Shown one piece after another: positions 32,276-61,108 of a stretch of DNA of 64,000 bases; the first letter of the stretch is position 1, and each line of letters begins with the position of its first letter. This DNA is from Engraulis encrasicolus. Taxonomy: Eukaryota; Chordata; Actinopteri; Clupeiformes; Engraulidae. The notes under the pieces were generated by a model. That model saw only the letters and a list, made by a program, of their open reading frames with translations, made no database searches and had not been told where the DNA came from. A program made the translations under genes and the position numbers. The stretch covers positions 48,501 to 112,500 of the forward strand of contig NW_026944515.1 of the NCBI RefSeq assembly GCF_034702125.1, written 5' to 3'.

Positions 32276-32634
32276 AGGGACACTGTGCAGGAAATGGTCA
32301 AAAAGGTACTGCAACTATGCTGCTCATTAAAACTGGGCTTCCTATTGCCAAATTTGATCTTTACATGAAAGTATACTAAGTAATAAACAACTACTTTCTA
32401 GTATGGTCCAATTACAGTAATTTTTGCAGATAAAAATGGCTATTTTTGGAAGTTCAAAATGGCGGACCATGGTGAAGATCCCCCTTTTCATGTATGAAAA
32501 GTGTACTTTTTCCAGTCATAATGAACACTTAGAATTTGATGCTGATGGTACTGTAAATATTCATGGAAAAGATAACATTACTGAATGGGCAGCATTCAGG
32601 AAATAAACAACTAAAAATCCCACACAGTGTCCCT
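32276..32634 (-). mobile_element. TTAA MITE, AGGGACACTGTG family, copy 5
   Basis: 359 bp reverse-oriented copy; GTAA at left, TTAA at right. Core matches the other copies. Confidence 0.85.
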
Positions 32635-33065
32635 TTAAGAACTGGTGATGACAAAATATCATTTTATGGAGACATTAAATCGGCTCTGCACACAGTTGTA
32701 GTTACTCAGTTGTAGACACTGTGGTGCAGCACCCTAAGCCCCTCACATTTATCTTATCTTCTGTTTACATGTTAAATGTTGAATGTTAAATGTCAAATGT
32801 TGATTGTACTGTATTTATTATTGACCACTTATGGTTACCAGTCCATCACTGTTACCTTTCATGTCTTGCACTTTATGTCAGTCTGTAAAATGTCAGTCTT
32901 GTATATATCTATGTCCTGGCATGGTATGAGAAAACGTAATTTAATTTCCTTGTATGACTTGTGCATATGAAGAAAGTGACAATAAAAGCTGACTTGACTT
33001 GACTTGACTTGACTTACTAGATCAACTGTGTCCATGCTGCACACATTCTGTTGTATATGAGTGTT

Positions 33066-33450
33066 TGTAGGAGCCATTTTATTCTCACCTATAGGGAGGT
33101 TTTAGCGTAGTTTTAGATTTAGCCACATGGGGGAGCACTTCACTTTTATTGTAGGTCACGTAGCTGGTAGGATAGGTTGGCCTATAATTACAGGTGCCCA
33201 CAATTAGTGGGGATGAGGTTTGGACTGGGGAAACGCACGGTTCTTACCGTTGCCGTGAGGATACCAGCCAACTCAGCCAGCACATTTTAACGCACAGCAC
33301 AAGAGGGTGAACATAATTTTTTGTATTAAATTCATTTTTTCAATAAACGGGGAACAACCCCAAAGGATATCTTCGCCTGGAACTTCACTTTGTGCTTCGT
33401 GTTGAGAACACCTTTCAGTCCAAGCTGAGGCTCACAGGGCAGCCTCCACA
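33066..33450 (+). repeat. possible solo LTR
   Basis: 385 bp with TG...CA ends (tgtaggagcc...cctccaca), an AATAAA near 33341 and near-matching 5-bp flanks (GTGTT, GTGTG). No partner LTR in the window. Tentative. Confidence 0.35.
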
Positions 33451-34513
33451 GTGTGAGTGAGATGGTCCGCCTTTGGGCTCACTCGTATTAATGATGTAGT
33501 ATTATATGCGGGCCAACTGTATAACAATACCCATGTTGTGTCACATTCCACATATTGTGTAAAACCATTTAAACATAATGCTTGTGTCAGGGAAGAATGA
33601 CACATTCCTCAGAGTGTAAGATTACTGAGCTTTTCTTGTGTGACTATTATGGCCTCTGTGAACAACACCTGGATAATTCAAAATCTTCATCAACATCTTG
33701 AGGTTATCAGGTTCGAATTGTATTGTATTGTTGACAGTTGGCAACCCTATTCTTACCTGGTATCAATAAAACTTAACAACTTGACAGAACACTCTAAAAG
33801 TGTTTGGCTTAATTGAAATATGTGCTCTTAATTGTATTCAGTCTTATCTAAATGGTATGGCTCTCACCAAAATTTATTTTGTTTAAATGTTGGCTTTTAT
33901 AGCTCTCTCCTCCAGAAAGGCTCCTGACCCCTGACTAAGGTGGTTATCAGGTTCAGATTGTATTGTGTGTATTTCATTGAGTCTGCTGTGAATTGCAGTG
34001 AAGTCACAATAACCAACAAGACTGACTTTCAACACACTCCTCACAAGTGGTGATCTTTGTGATAATTATTTATTCCATTACACTGTATGTTACTTATTGA
34101 GACCAATTACAACAGTAAAACATAATCCCCTACCTTCAGGGGTACGCAGTCCACCCACTTCTCCTGAGGTAAAATTGAAAGGAAAAAAATTCTGTCCATG
34201 TTTGAATAAAAAACGAGGGTTGACATGATAAGTTACCTAATGAATTTCACACACAAATTGCGTACCCCAACTTTTAAAATCCTCACTACTCCACTAACTA
34301 CCCCATACCAAAACGGAAATATAATTGTCCGAATGTTGTATAATGGTGAGAGAGAATTTATATCACATAATCAAACATGTGTTATTGACATGGAACACAA
34401 CACTATTCATCAAAATGACAACGAATTAGAACATTTAAACAATCTGCACACAAGAAAATCTAAAATACAGCCCCATTTGAAATACAGTATAAACAACCTA
34501 CACTATTGCAACA

Positions 34514-34515
<2 letters not shown>
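33451..34515. other. intergenic, 3' of gene B
   Basis: No gene recognised. The sequence ggttatcaggttc(g/a)(a/g)attgtattgt occurs twice (33704, 33941). Confidence 0.35.
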
Positions 34516-34581
<66 letters not shown>

Positions 34582-34617
34582 GCGTGTGCGTGTGTGTGTT
34601 TGTGTGTGTGTGTGTGG
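34515..34617. repeat. (GT)n downstream of gene B
   Basis: About 100 bp of GT with a few C and T interruptions, about 100 bp beyond the gene B stop. Confidence 0.9.
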
Positions 34618-34716
34618 GTGTACATGTTGTATTCATATTATACTGTATGCACTATGTACTGTATGTACTGTATATGTGTGCATGTGTGGTCAAGTCTGTG
34701 GTGTGTGTGTGGTGCC

Positions 34717-49854
<15,138 letters not shown>

Positions 49855-49970
49855 TTTGTAGCTCTTCCAAACACAAAACTCCAAGTGAACACTGTGATAA
49901 GCAGAAGCAGAGTGACAGCTGACTTCCTCCTCAACACTTCCTCAGAACACTAAGGAGGAGCCCAGGGAGG

Positions 49971-50000
49971 GTGGGGTTAGGGGTTGGCCAATCACAAGTG
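49971..50000 (-). promoter_or_regulatory. gene B core promoter: CCAAT block
   Basis: ttggccaatc about 130 bp upstream of the gene B start, inside a block shared with genes A and C. The GC box is weaker (gggtggggt). Confidence 0.45.
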
Positions 50001-50069
50001 TTCCTGTTATCAGGAAGAGGAAAGTAGGGCCAGGTGGATGGATGTAGGTGTGGTCAACCAGGTGCAGGT

Positions 50070-51676
50070 TTATGCAGCACGTATGTGTCAGAGTGACATC
50101 CAAAACAATTGAAAAAGTTCATACAGAGCTTCTTCCGGAATCCACGTGATGTAAGATGCAAACCTATGGCACCCATCCCCCAGCCATCCCCACACCCCCC
50201 GTACATTGACATACAGTACATAATTCATGCAATAGCACAGAACACTCTCCACACCCTGCATCAACCTCCTTCCTTGTTAATGTGTAATAGCCATAATCAC
50301 TAATAAATAGCATGCTTATCGTCCTTATTACTGTATTATAGACTGGTATTCATAGACAGAACACTGAGTCTCCACATCCTCCCACCCCCACCATTCTACT
50401 TCCCTGTTAATGTGTAACGGTCATACACATGGTCGTAAGCAGTGTAGTCATCATCCTTGTTTCTGTATTAGTAGTATTCATCTCTCTGGTTTTGTGTATA
50501 CACACTGTGCTATAGACCAGGGTTTTCCAAACTGGGGTGCGTTGCCTGCCACACGGGGTTGTGTGAGCTGAATTGAGTAATGGCAGATATGTGTGTTTTT
50601 ATACAGCATTGATGAAAATGAAGTCGTTTTTAATTGTATGGTGAATTGTATGCTTGAAGAACCATCAAGTCTTTTGGAAATGAGGATTCACTTAATGTCT
50701 CTGCATAATGTGCAATGATTTCTGCAGTGAAAGCCATATTTAAGTGGCCATAAGTACACCAAAACATTTGCTTCGGGGGTGCGCGAACCACATCAAAATG
50801 TACAAGGGGGTGCACAAGGAAAAAGTTTGGGAACCAATGGCTATAGGCATTTTATTGTTGTCTTTGTTACAGTGTTATGACAGTTATAGATAGTGTGTTG
50901 TGAGTGTTACTCTGTAGTGTGTAGTCATAGGCAGTGTGTTGTCATTGTTGCTGTGAAGTCATAGGCAGTGTGTTGTTTGTGTAATAGTAGAGTGTGTTTG
51001 TGCTTGAGTAAGTGTGTCATCAGAAACAGAGTCTGAGAGACAACCGTTTGTGTCTGTGTGGTTGAGAGTGCGAGTGTCTTTGGGTGTGTCACATTGCATC
51101 TAAATTGCGTGTGTTTTGCGCATAAATGTGACTGTAGGGAGACGGTGTGTGTGTGTGGTCAGCAGTTCCAGTGAGTCAAATTCAACATTATCCTTTGAAT
51201 TAACACTGACAGAGTCAAACTCAACTGTCTCCATTGAGTGTACAGTTCTTCTCGTCAGTCACAGTTTAATTACGAGGTGCATAAACCAGCCATTGAATAG
51301 GCTATAAGACTTATTATATGAGAGTCCAATTCAACACTCTGCATTGACTTTGACAACACTGGCTTACAAATGAACACTTGTTCACTGGAGTACTGGAGTC
51401 ACTGGAGTCATTGCCATGTTACTATGATGTGCATCAACCAACCACTAAATATAATACAGAGAGAGTCAAACTCAACACTGCATTAAGTTAACACTTAAAG
51501 TGTCAAATTCAACACGCTCCATTGACTAGATAGGTATTCTCGTCTTGTCACAGTACGAGGTGTATAAAGCCCCCAATTGGCTTCAGAAGTCCCCACACTC
51601 TTCAACTGTAAGTCATTGGTTCCCAATAAAGTTTTTTCTCTTATGTGCATCATAAACTCGTACTTGTCTGTTTTAT

Positions 51677-51678
<2 letters not shown>
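50070..51678. other. gene B upstream region, duplicated at 63330-64000
   Basis: Shares with the region upstream of gene C the blocks catacagagcttcttcc, tcataggcagtgtgttgt and many aactcaacactgcatta units. Intergenic; no gene recognised. Confidence 0.55.
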
Positions 51679-51770
<92 letters not shown>

Positions 51771-51779
51771 GAGAGAGAG
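51679..51779. repeat. (GA)n, 101 bp
   Basis: Almost pure GA with one GCGA interruption. Confidence 0.93.

Positions 51780-52899
<1,120 letters not shown>

Positions 52900-52946
<47 letters not shown>
52900..52946. repeat. (GA)n, 47 bp
   Basis: Pure GA run about 300 bp beyond the gene C stop. Confidence 0.9.
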
Positions 52947-52949
<3 letters not shown>

Positions 52950-53241
52950 ATGACCCACAGGAGCAGCATTTACCAAGCCAGGTCGTGCCCTTCTAATGAC
53001 GCAACAGGTGCAGCGTTGCTACCAGTCAGGTCAAGAGTAATGCAAGTACTTTCTGAGCTCCCGCAAAATTGGGAACTCCTCCCACTTTTGTTGGGAAGCA
53101 AACAATCATTAGCGAACAGAGGGAGGATGTTTGGGAAATGCTATTTTGGGAAAATGTTAATTGTTATGCTCTTGGTCAGACCAGGTCTCGAAGAGATTTG
53201 AAAGTCGATGATAATCAGGCTAGTATTTACCTGTAGTGGCA

Positions 53242-53750
53242 TCACAAGAGCTTTATTGATGATCCGCCATGTAAATAAAGCCCAGGGTGGAGGGTGTCTG
53301 TGAATGTGGTGTTGACTTTGTGCAGCAGGATCATTGTGTCAGAGATGCTGTAGAAGGCCAGAGTTCCTGCACTGTGATCCACATACACTCCTATTCTGGC
53401 CACTAGAGGGAGTTTAGTGTCTTTATTATTGTGCCAGAAAGAGGAGCTGGATCTGCCGAGGTCTAGCCTCCAGGACGGATCATTATATCCAAACCTACAC
53501 TCGTTACCCCATCCTTTCCTGCTGATGCCTTTATATGACACTGCTATACCAACCGGTCCACTGCACTCAACCTCCCAGTAGCAGCGTGCAGACACACCCT
53601 CTCTACACAGCACCTGAGGCCACTCATCAAATCTGTCTGGATGATCAGGATATGACTGAGGCCAGTGACTCCTCTCCACCCTCCTGTTCCCCTCAGACAG
53701 ACGGAGCGCTGTGTATGCTGTGCTTGGATCCAGAGTGAAGTGACAGGAAT
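53242..53750 (-). CDS. gene C terminal exon: PRY/SPRY (B30.2)
   Basis: 509 nt, 2 + 169 codons including stop, open. Acceptor ctccag, then SCHFTLDPSTAYTALRLSEG, YPDHPDRFDEWPQVLC, YWEVECSG, FWHNNKDTKLPLV, RIGVYVDHSAGTLAFYSI, LHPGLYL and SSIKLL. The PRY and SPRY blocks are complete, with normal family length. The conserved Trp of the WEVEWSG block is Cys here. Confidence 0.9.
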
Positions 53751-53794
53751 CTGGAGGAGGGAAGACATGACCAACACATTTTATTTTTTGTTAG

Positions 53795-54048
<254 letters not shown>

Positions 54049-54057
54049 CCAACTCAC

Positions 54058-54081
54058 ACTTTAAGAAGTCCTCTCTAGTCA
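54058..54081 (-). CDS. gene C REDFLK exon (minimal form)
   Basis: The frame reads EPEPVTREDFLK and ends at donor T/gtgagt beside (GT)n. The acceptor used in gene B is missing here (ttatg in place of ctcag). The nearest in-frame AG is gaaccag, leaving a 24-nt microexon in the right phase. The homologous stretch extends to about 54108. Confidence 0.5.
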
Positions 54082-54109
54082 CTGGTTCAGGTTCAGCAGT
54101 GGAGGTCAT

Positions 54110-55175
54110 AAGACAAAGTGACACCACACAAGCACACACACACACAAGCACAGACACACACACAATCTTCATCCACATCCCCATCTCCATCATTGGGGCA
54201 GCATCTCCTATGGGACAGACGGTAAAGATATAAGTCCCTTTGTAGATTGTGGATTGATAATGGCAATGGGGTATTGGTGTGTTTTAGGTCTGTAACAATA
54301 TTGTATGTAACCGAGAAATCGAGATACAATGTCACAATGCTGCATCCTGATGCAAGAAGGCAATATTTTGATACGGCCTTTCAATGTGCTGTTACCCTTC
54401 AGTCTTGAGAAAACCACATGTTATGATGTGTTAGTGCTTCAAATCAATATTATTTTTAAATTTAAAAAGAAAATATTAGTAGCGTCTTCTGCCTATAAAT
54501 GATTGTAAAAAACAAACATTTAAAAAAAAACTGGAGTAGGCTATGTGTCAAAAAACCATATGTCAAAAGTCGTAATATGAAGAGAATTGTGAGTTGAGTG
54601 TATCATTACAGCCCAAGTGTATTTACAGGTATCACTCATAAATCTAATAAAAGTATTCTAGCTCTTCAGAAAAACAGCTCCCATCCTTCACTGTGCTCAA
54701 TTCACAGGGACTGCTGAAGTTGCAAATCACAATATGAACACGAATTACTTAAGGGTCTGATAATTCACCTAATGAACCTGACCAGATGCAATATTGAAAA
54801 AGGAATCTGTTGCTAGACATGTCCTTCACTAGCTAGTAATTATGACACTTCCAATATGTAAATTTGTCATGACATCTTAATCAGGCCCTGCTGACAGGAT
54901 CAGTATCTGCTTACCAACGCTAAGACACACATTAACCCACATGCCTGTCATATCCAGAGCCGTATATTAAGAGAGTCTGGCCAACTATGGGTTCGAACGT
55001 TCAAGCTATCCTGCTATTTTGATTGGCTCTTGGCTGGTCACATGTTTTATGGATGCCATGTTCGTTCCCCATGCTCCCATTAATGAGCATTATCAGATAT
55101 AAAAAAATAACGCTTCACTATAATATTATCACATTATTATTATGACAAACTGTTGTGCATATGGCTGTAGTGCAG
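54110..55175. other. gene C intron, unassigned
   Basis: No coding recognised between the REDFLK exon and the MITE at 55176. Confidence 0.35.
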
Positions 55176-55539
55176 TAGCCTCGCGACGCCATCCTCTATA
55201 CTCCACCCAAAGATTTCTCGAGCTCGGTTCCCTGAGTGTTTCGCCAATCAGCAAACAGTTGAGAGTGGTGACGTAGAACTCACCCGCGAGCTCCGTTACT
55301 GATTGGTTAAGGTAACTATATTCACACTTTCGTTTTGTTATTTGTATGCTTCTGCGAAGCTATAACATAACAGGCATGCTAATAAAGCACAATATGGGTT
55401 TTCATTTGTGTTTGGAACTTCAATTAATTTAAATGATAGAGTAAGATCAGACCATCTCCCATCGTCCACGGAGACGGATTCCTCATGGCTTTTGCCAGAC
55501 TGATTGACGGAGTCAACAGTCGGCTATTCGCCCAGGCTA
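55176..55539. mobile_element. probable MITE (TAGCCTCGCGACGCC)
   Basis: Inverted ends of type tagcctcgcgac and gcgaat..gcccaggcta. CpG-rich ends, AT-rich middle. Located in the gene C intron. Confidence 0.45.
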
Positions 55540-55906
55540 GTAGTACAGGACCGGGTCAGGAGAAAAAAACAACATCGTTTTAATCGTTAACAACATCGTC
55601 ACAGAAACAGAGGATTTGGGACATACACGGATATAAACTCCCCGTTATGGAATATAAAGGTCAGAATTAATAACTGGAAAGCAGCAGATTTCTCCGTGTT
55701 GTGTTAGGTAAATGTATTTTTTCCCCTTCGACTTTTGTTTACAATTTCTTTTGAAAGAAATAGTCATGATGATGGCATGCTCTCAACTCCTGTCCGCACT
55801 TTGAAAATGAAGTTAGAAGTTAGGTTTCTGTCATAACTTGAAATTAGCTTGTCAAATCTTAATTGCCACCTGTAACTATATTAACCCACACATACCCAAA
55901 ACTTAC

Positions 55907-55966
55907 TGTTTGGTGGCAGGAGACCCTTACTGTCTGATCTTCTCACTGGGACTTCAGGATCAGGAT
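55907..55966 (-). CDS. gene C linker exon 3 (60 nt)
   Basis: 60 nt, phase 1-1, DPDPEVPVRRSDSKGLLPPN, acceptor tctacag, donor A/gtaagt. Same design as the other linkers. Confidence 0.68.
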
Positions 55967-56312
55967 CTGTAGACCAACACAAAGACACATTAAAGTATCC
56001 TCACTTACTGAAGCAAGGTACTGTTCTGTGGTTCAATCAAAACGAAGGTCAAAAAATGGTGCTTTAGCATTGAGGTGTGTCACAAAATTGTCCTTCTGGG
56101 GGGCCCACAGCAACCTGCAGCTTAGGGGCCCCAGGCCATCTTCATACGATCCTGCTGACTGCTTCTGCTTACCAAACCCGAGGTACTGTACACGGTAACC
56201 CACATGCCTCTCATTTCCAATGATGGAGATCGTGTTGACATCATGTCATTGGCAGCATGTTTGAACTAGTAAATGCTGTGGAGGCTGTTGGAGATCTTCA
56301 ATAATGACTTAC

Positions 56313-56372
56313 TGTGTGGTGGCAGATCGTCATAGCTGTCCTCTCTTCTGACAGGGAGTTCAGGATCAGGAT
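56313..56372 (-). CDS. gene C linker exon 2 (60 nt)
   Basis: 60 nt, phase 1-1, DPDPELPVRREDSYDDLPPH, acceptor gtctgcag, donor A/gtaagtc. One of three tandem linker exons 350-410 bp apart. Confidence 0.7.
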
Positions 56373-56454
56373 CTGCAGACCAACACAGAGAAACACATTC
56401 AGCCACATGTATCTTGCTTCCAATCACTTGGGAGGGCTGGGCATCAACATTTAA

Positions 56455-56617
56455 CCCCTTAAGACATGGCATTATGAAATAGATGTTACCAAAAATGGCA
56501 ATGACCAAGTTGTAATGTATTACTGAAGGCCCTGTGCACTAGTAGTGTAGTACTATAGTAGTCAACTTTCAATGTCTATTACAGCGTGCCACAGGAGGTA
56601 TGGCGTGCATTAAGGGG
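56455..56617. mobile_element. small MITE (CCCCTTAAGACATGG family)
   Basis: 163 bp; TTAA then CCCCTTAAGACATGGC at left, GCGTGCATTAAGGGG at right. Second copy at 28927-29088. Sits between gene C linker exons 1 and 2. Confidence 0.65.
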
Positions 56618-56680
56618 CTACGCGTTTGTGTTTAGATGAAAGGCATTATGGGCTGTTAGAGGTCCTCAGTATTGACTTAC

Positions 56681-56761
56681 TGTGTGGTGGCGGTAGGGGT
56701 TCCTTACTGTCTGGTGGTTCCTTACTGTCTGCCCTCTTGACTGGGACATCAGGATCAGTAT
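56681..56761 (-). CDS. gene C linker exon 1 (81 nt)
   Basis: 81 nt, phase 1-1, reading TDPDVPVKRADSKEPPDSKE then PLPPPH. Acceptor ttctgcag, donor A/gtaagtc. DSKEP occurs twice, from a short internal duplication that adds 21 nt over the 60-nt norm. Confidence 0.7.
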
Positions 56762-57304
56762 CTGCAGAACAACACAGACACACATTCAAGTTTCCGCACG
56801 TACTGGCAAGACTTACTTGTTGTGGTCTGTGCCTCAGTTGCTGTTTTGAGATGAAGAAGGACCAGGCACGTGCCGTCCAATACAGCAGGTGAGGCAGTGA
56901 CTCACCAGCCCCATCTAGATATCATGAGAATGATGAGATGCAGTAAATGTGAATAATGGTAACAATAATAACTCTTGTTTTCGAGCATCTGTACTATAAC
57001 TGCCATTTGGACAGTATTTAAACAGTTTCAATCATTTTCTGGGCCAAAATCACACTATTTCCTATCAAACTGGGCCAAAGATGCAATTTAAAATATGTAC
57101 GTTATGTTAAGAAAGCTAATTGGCAGGCCTATTTGGCAAATAGTTTTAAACATATATTTGAAAATGTAATTTGAAAAGTCAGTGCCTCACCACTGACAAA
57201 CCTCACCGTAAGTCACTGAGAAGGACAATCTTAAGTCATGAATAATGCACAATTCTAAAAATAACTTATATGAAAAATGTTTGCCAATTCCATGTTTGAT
57301 CAAC

Positions 57305-57473
57305 CTGTTGCAGATATCTTGACTATTTCCTGCCCGAAGAGTGAATTTAATTTCTCCTCCAGCTGCATCTTCATTGCAGACACAGATTCCTTCAGGGGCT
57401 CCAAGAATTGGCTTAAGCTGAAGGTCCTTCTGGTCACAGCACTGTATTGATAACCAGCGATGGACACCATGTT
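57305..57473 (-). CDS. gene C exon 4: post-coiled-coil segment
   Basis: 169 nt, open: NMVSIAGYQYSAVTRRTFSL through QEIVKISAT. Acceptor gaatag (tag instead of the cag of gene A), donor ACAG/gttgat. Phase 1 end. Confidence 0.8.
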
Positions 57474-57717
57474 CTATTCAGAGACCATTGGTAGAGGACA
57501 AGTGTGTCAGTACCATTGCAAATTCGGAATACTCATAGTTCAATTGTGCTGGGATATTTAAGTTTAATTATTGATTAATCAATTATGTGACTATTTCACC
57601 AAAACCGTGTTCTATTTAAATTCAACTTAAGAACAGTTTTAAAAAATGAACTCATTGCATTCATCTAACATAAAGGCCTAGTGTAGCCTATTTTAAATCT
57701 ATCAAGATGTTGTCTAC

Positions 57718-57951
57718 CTTGAGGAAGTGGATGGGATCCTGTGTCAATGAATGTTGCTTCATTTCAGCATCTGTCCTCTTCAGCTCAGCAATCTCCTGCT
57801 CCAGTCGCTTCAGGAGTCCTTCGGCCAGACTCAACTCAGCCTTCTCCTGAGCTCTGATCAGCTCTGTCACCTCAGAGCTCCTTCTCTCAACGGAGTGGAT
57901 CATTTCAGTAAACATCCTCTCACTCTGCTTCACTGCTGTCTGTGCATCCGA
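57718..57951 (-). CDS. gene C exon 3: coiled coil (234 nt)
   Basis: 234 nt, open, SDAQTAVKQSERMFTEMIHS through DPIHFLK. The acceptor gtccag is formed directly at the edge of a 199-nt (CA)n tract, so the polypyrimidine region is replaced by (TG)n on the gene strand. Donor AAG/gtagac. Confidence 0.86.
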
Positions 57952-57953
57952 CT

Positions 57954-58152
<199 letters not shown>

Positions 58153-58304
58153 ATAGTTACACTGACAATGATGTTTAAAAATTACACTAAATGTCCATGT
58201 TTAGTTGTGAAGCAGCTGTTTGTGCCACAGATCATCATTACTACAATCTCAATGCATGGCCAGAAATATTCTGCAGATTGTCTTCTTCTCTGGTCAGTTC
58301 TCAC

Positions 58305-58400
58305 CTTGAGAGTCTCCACAGCCTTCCTCAGCTCCTGCAGCTCCTTCTCCTTCAACTGGATTATTAGATGGCATCTCCTCTGGCTCTGCCCCAAGTCCAC
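58305..58400 (-). CDS. gene C exon 2: coiled-coil start (96 nt)
   Basis: 96 nt, phase 0-0, VDLGQSQRRCHLIIQLKEKE then LQELRKAVETLK. Acceptor gttccag, donor AAG/gtgaga. Very close to the gene A copy. Confidence 0.84.
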
Positions 58401-58409
58401 CTGGAACAA

Positions 58410-60007
58410 CAGGAATACAAAATCAAAACAAACTCACTATTATTGTTGTTATCATTATTATTAGTAGTAGTAGTAGTAGTATTGTTTTATTATTATGTAC
58501 TGTATAGTTTGTCTTTACATCTGATTTGTGGATGTCCAACATGTCATCCTTGCTGTGTTTTGACCGAACCCTGTACCCTGGGTGATAATCTGTAATCTAC
58601 AGCTGGCCATGGACATGCAGACCCAGACCCCTTGGAAGTGAACCGTACTGAAACCTTCATTGACGTGGTCTCAGTACGGTTCGCTTATGAGTCCTGGCTA
58701 GTTACACTTGTGACTAGGTGTAATCACTTAAGGAGAGCTCTAGAGTACCAGGTGTGATCGAAAAGAAGACTGACACACCATAAAATCCTAACAGGACCAG
58801 AAAGAGCAGCCGGTTCTTTTTGTAATGCATGCATAATATGAACAAAAACAGAATTGAGTCATTTTGCTGCTGACTCACTTTTTGGTCCACTTAAAGAGGG
58901 CTGAGTTTGATTCACTTAAAGGGGACCAGGTGAGAAAATACCCTCACTTTTGCCTAGGGGCCACAAAACTTCCTGGTTCATGGGGAAGAGGGAGTCAAAA
59001 AATAATTACTGGGCTTGAAATTAGTGTTTTTTCGACAACAATCCAAACCTTGGATCTCCACTTATGCAGTCCACCATGACTCGCCTCATTCACTTCCATT
59101 TCATTTTTAGAAACTGTCTGCCCTATGAACCAGAGCCATAGAGGAGGAGAGTTGTGCAAATGGAGGACCAGGAAATAAATTGCAGCCCCGCCTTTCAACG
59201 AGATCGAGGTCGTGCCTAAAGCAGCTGTGTCTTTCCATAGACTCAACATAGATCCAAAAATAAGGACTAACAAACTATACTGCGGGTTAATCACCACAAA
59301 TATGTAAACTATCATCTGTCATGGTAATGATAATCACAACAGTTTTACTATCTGTGATGTTTATATGAAGTTATTGCTACGAACAGCAAGTCTTGTCATA
59401 TTCCCTGCATTGCATTGCATTGCATTTGCTGTGTGCTACGCCCACTTCTAGGAACTAACATTTGCAACGATTAGCAGTTCTGAGACGCCAAACAGCTAAT
59501 TTTGCTAATGCTAAAGTGGGCCCTAGCACACAGTGGAGATTGCCCGACTCTGTTTCTATATGGCTCTGCCATGAACCAGGAAGTAGAGGGCATGACTTAG
59601 GTGCCCCATGGCAGGTGAAAGGAAGATTCTAGCAGGGAAAACATCATCTCTGATTGGATAATTGGTCGCCTACATGCCAACCAATCAAGAGTAAATATAT
59701 CCAAAAGTCTGTTGAACGGTGTCTTGCTACATTGCAGCCAAACAATTGAGCAAAAACAATGTAGCTAGCCCACCAGGTTGGTTGGGGAAAGTAAATAACC
59801 ATAGGCTACCAGTGCTCTCCCCCACCTCTTCCATGACTGAGGTACAATGAGCTTGCTCCCTTGAGGTACCATTTTGCTGTCTGCGTGGTGTGCACTGTGT
59901 GGTGTGGAGTGCTGTGCCACAATGACTGCTTCCTGAAATTGCTTCAGAGCAAACAAATGCCAGACCATGAATACGAAATGAAATGGTATTATTATGGGAT
60001 GAAAAAT
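58410..60007. other. gene C intron 1, unassigned part
   Basis: Contains a small hairpin gtgaaccgtactga...tcagtacggttcgc (58639-58683) and repeat-like DNA. No gene recognised. Confidence 0.35.
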
Positions 60008-60380
60008 GAAAAAAGGTTGCACCATGCATAGGTTTCTTTATTACATGTGTAATAAAGAAACCTATTTTTTGAAAAAAGGTTCGCACACTTCTTTGGATTT
60101 CTTCTTGAAGTTATTTTTTCATCTTTTTATTTATTCATCCATTGGCAATGACGTTTCGACCTCTCAGATTCCTGAGGAAGACCGAGAGGTCGAAACGTCA
60201 TTGCCAATGGATGAATAAATAAAAAGATGAAAAAATAACTTCAAGAAGAAATATCCAAAGAAGTGTGCGAACCTTTTTTCAAAAAATACGTAATCTTTTT
60301 GTTCAGCACCAGGGATTGTGCACAAGTAACTCTCTACTAATAAAGAAACCTATGCATGGTGCGACCTTTTTTCATTTTTC
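60008..60380. repeat. long near-perfect hairpin
   Basis: Inner arms 60065-60165 and 60184-60286 (about 101 bp) are complementary except for one 2-nt insertion, with an 18-nt loop. Outer arms with ggtttctttatta at 60008-60043 and 60338-60372 are also inverted. The loop edge carries gaggtcgaaacgtca, a motif common at repeat ends in animals. Confidence 0.85.
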
Positions 60381-61108
60381 AGTCTTACAATATTTTGGTC
60401 AGCACCCTTAAAAGGAAGAAAAAAACTGTTGGGTGAAACCTGCTCCAACCCTTATGAACTTTAGTATTATGGGATGGTCAGGACCAACCTAGACTACAGC
60501 CATCTCAGAGATTCATGTTGACTCACTGAGGAGTTGTTTGGAAATGGGCTTACATACCCACAACCCTGAACAATGGTGGCCAACTGCATGGCATTTGGTC
60601 TTTGTGTGGCCACATATGTAATCACCATAATGTACCAAGTCAACACAACTATGTCAACACGCCATGAACCTAGTGGGGATGCACTTGGATAACCTTTTCT
60701 TGAGATTACAGCTACAGTCTGCGTCATCCACCAATCTGAGATCTTACACTATACATGTAATGTCGCTGTCACACAATACGCAGACCAAGATGTCTGAGAA
60801 AGAGAGGGCAGACGGGTTGTGTGTACTCCTGTGTGTGAATATTTAATGGCAGGAGCTCAACCTGTTTTTCTACATTGTTTGGATACGCGCACAGACTAGC
60901 ATACAGTATCTGTTATTTTTTGCTCGCATGATCTGAGACAATACTGTGAACTGTGACAATATTGAAAAACATGAACACAGGTTACGGTTTGGTCAAGCGT
61001 AGTAACAGGTTGTTTTTCAGTGTTTAATAGAGTTACAACAGTGTGGCAGATCGAAAATGAAGTCACAAAGAAGTGTATATAATACGTGTAAAGCAATACA
61101 CCCTTTAC

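Noticed and set aside
51116..51307. Small ORF with ESNSTLSFELT-like repeats
   Set aside because: Translation of the intergenic aactcaacact repeat array.
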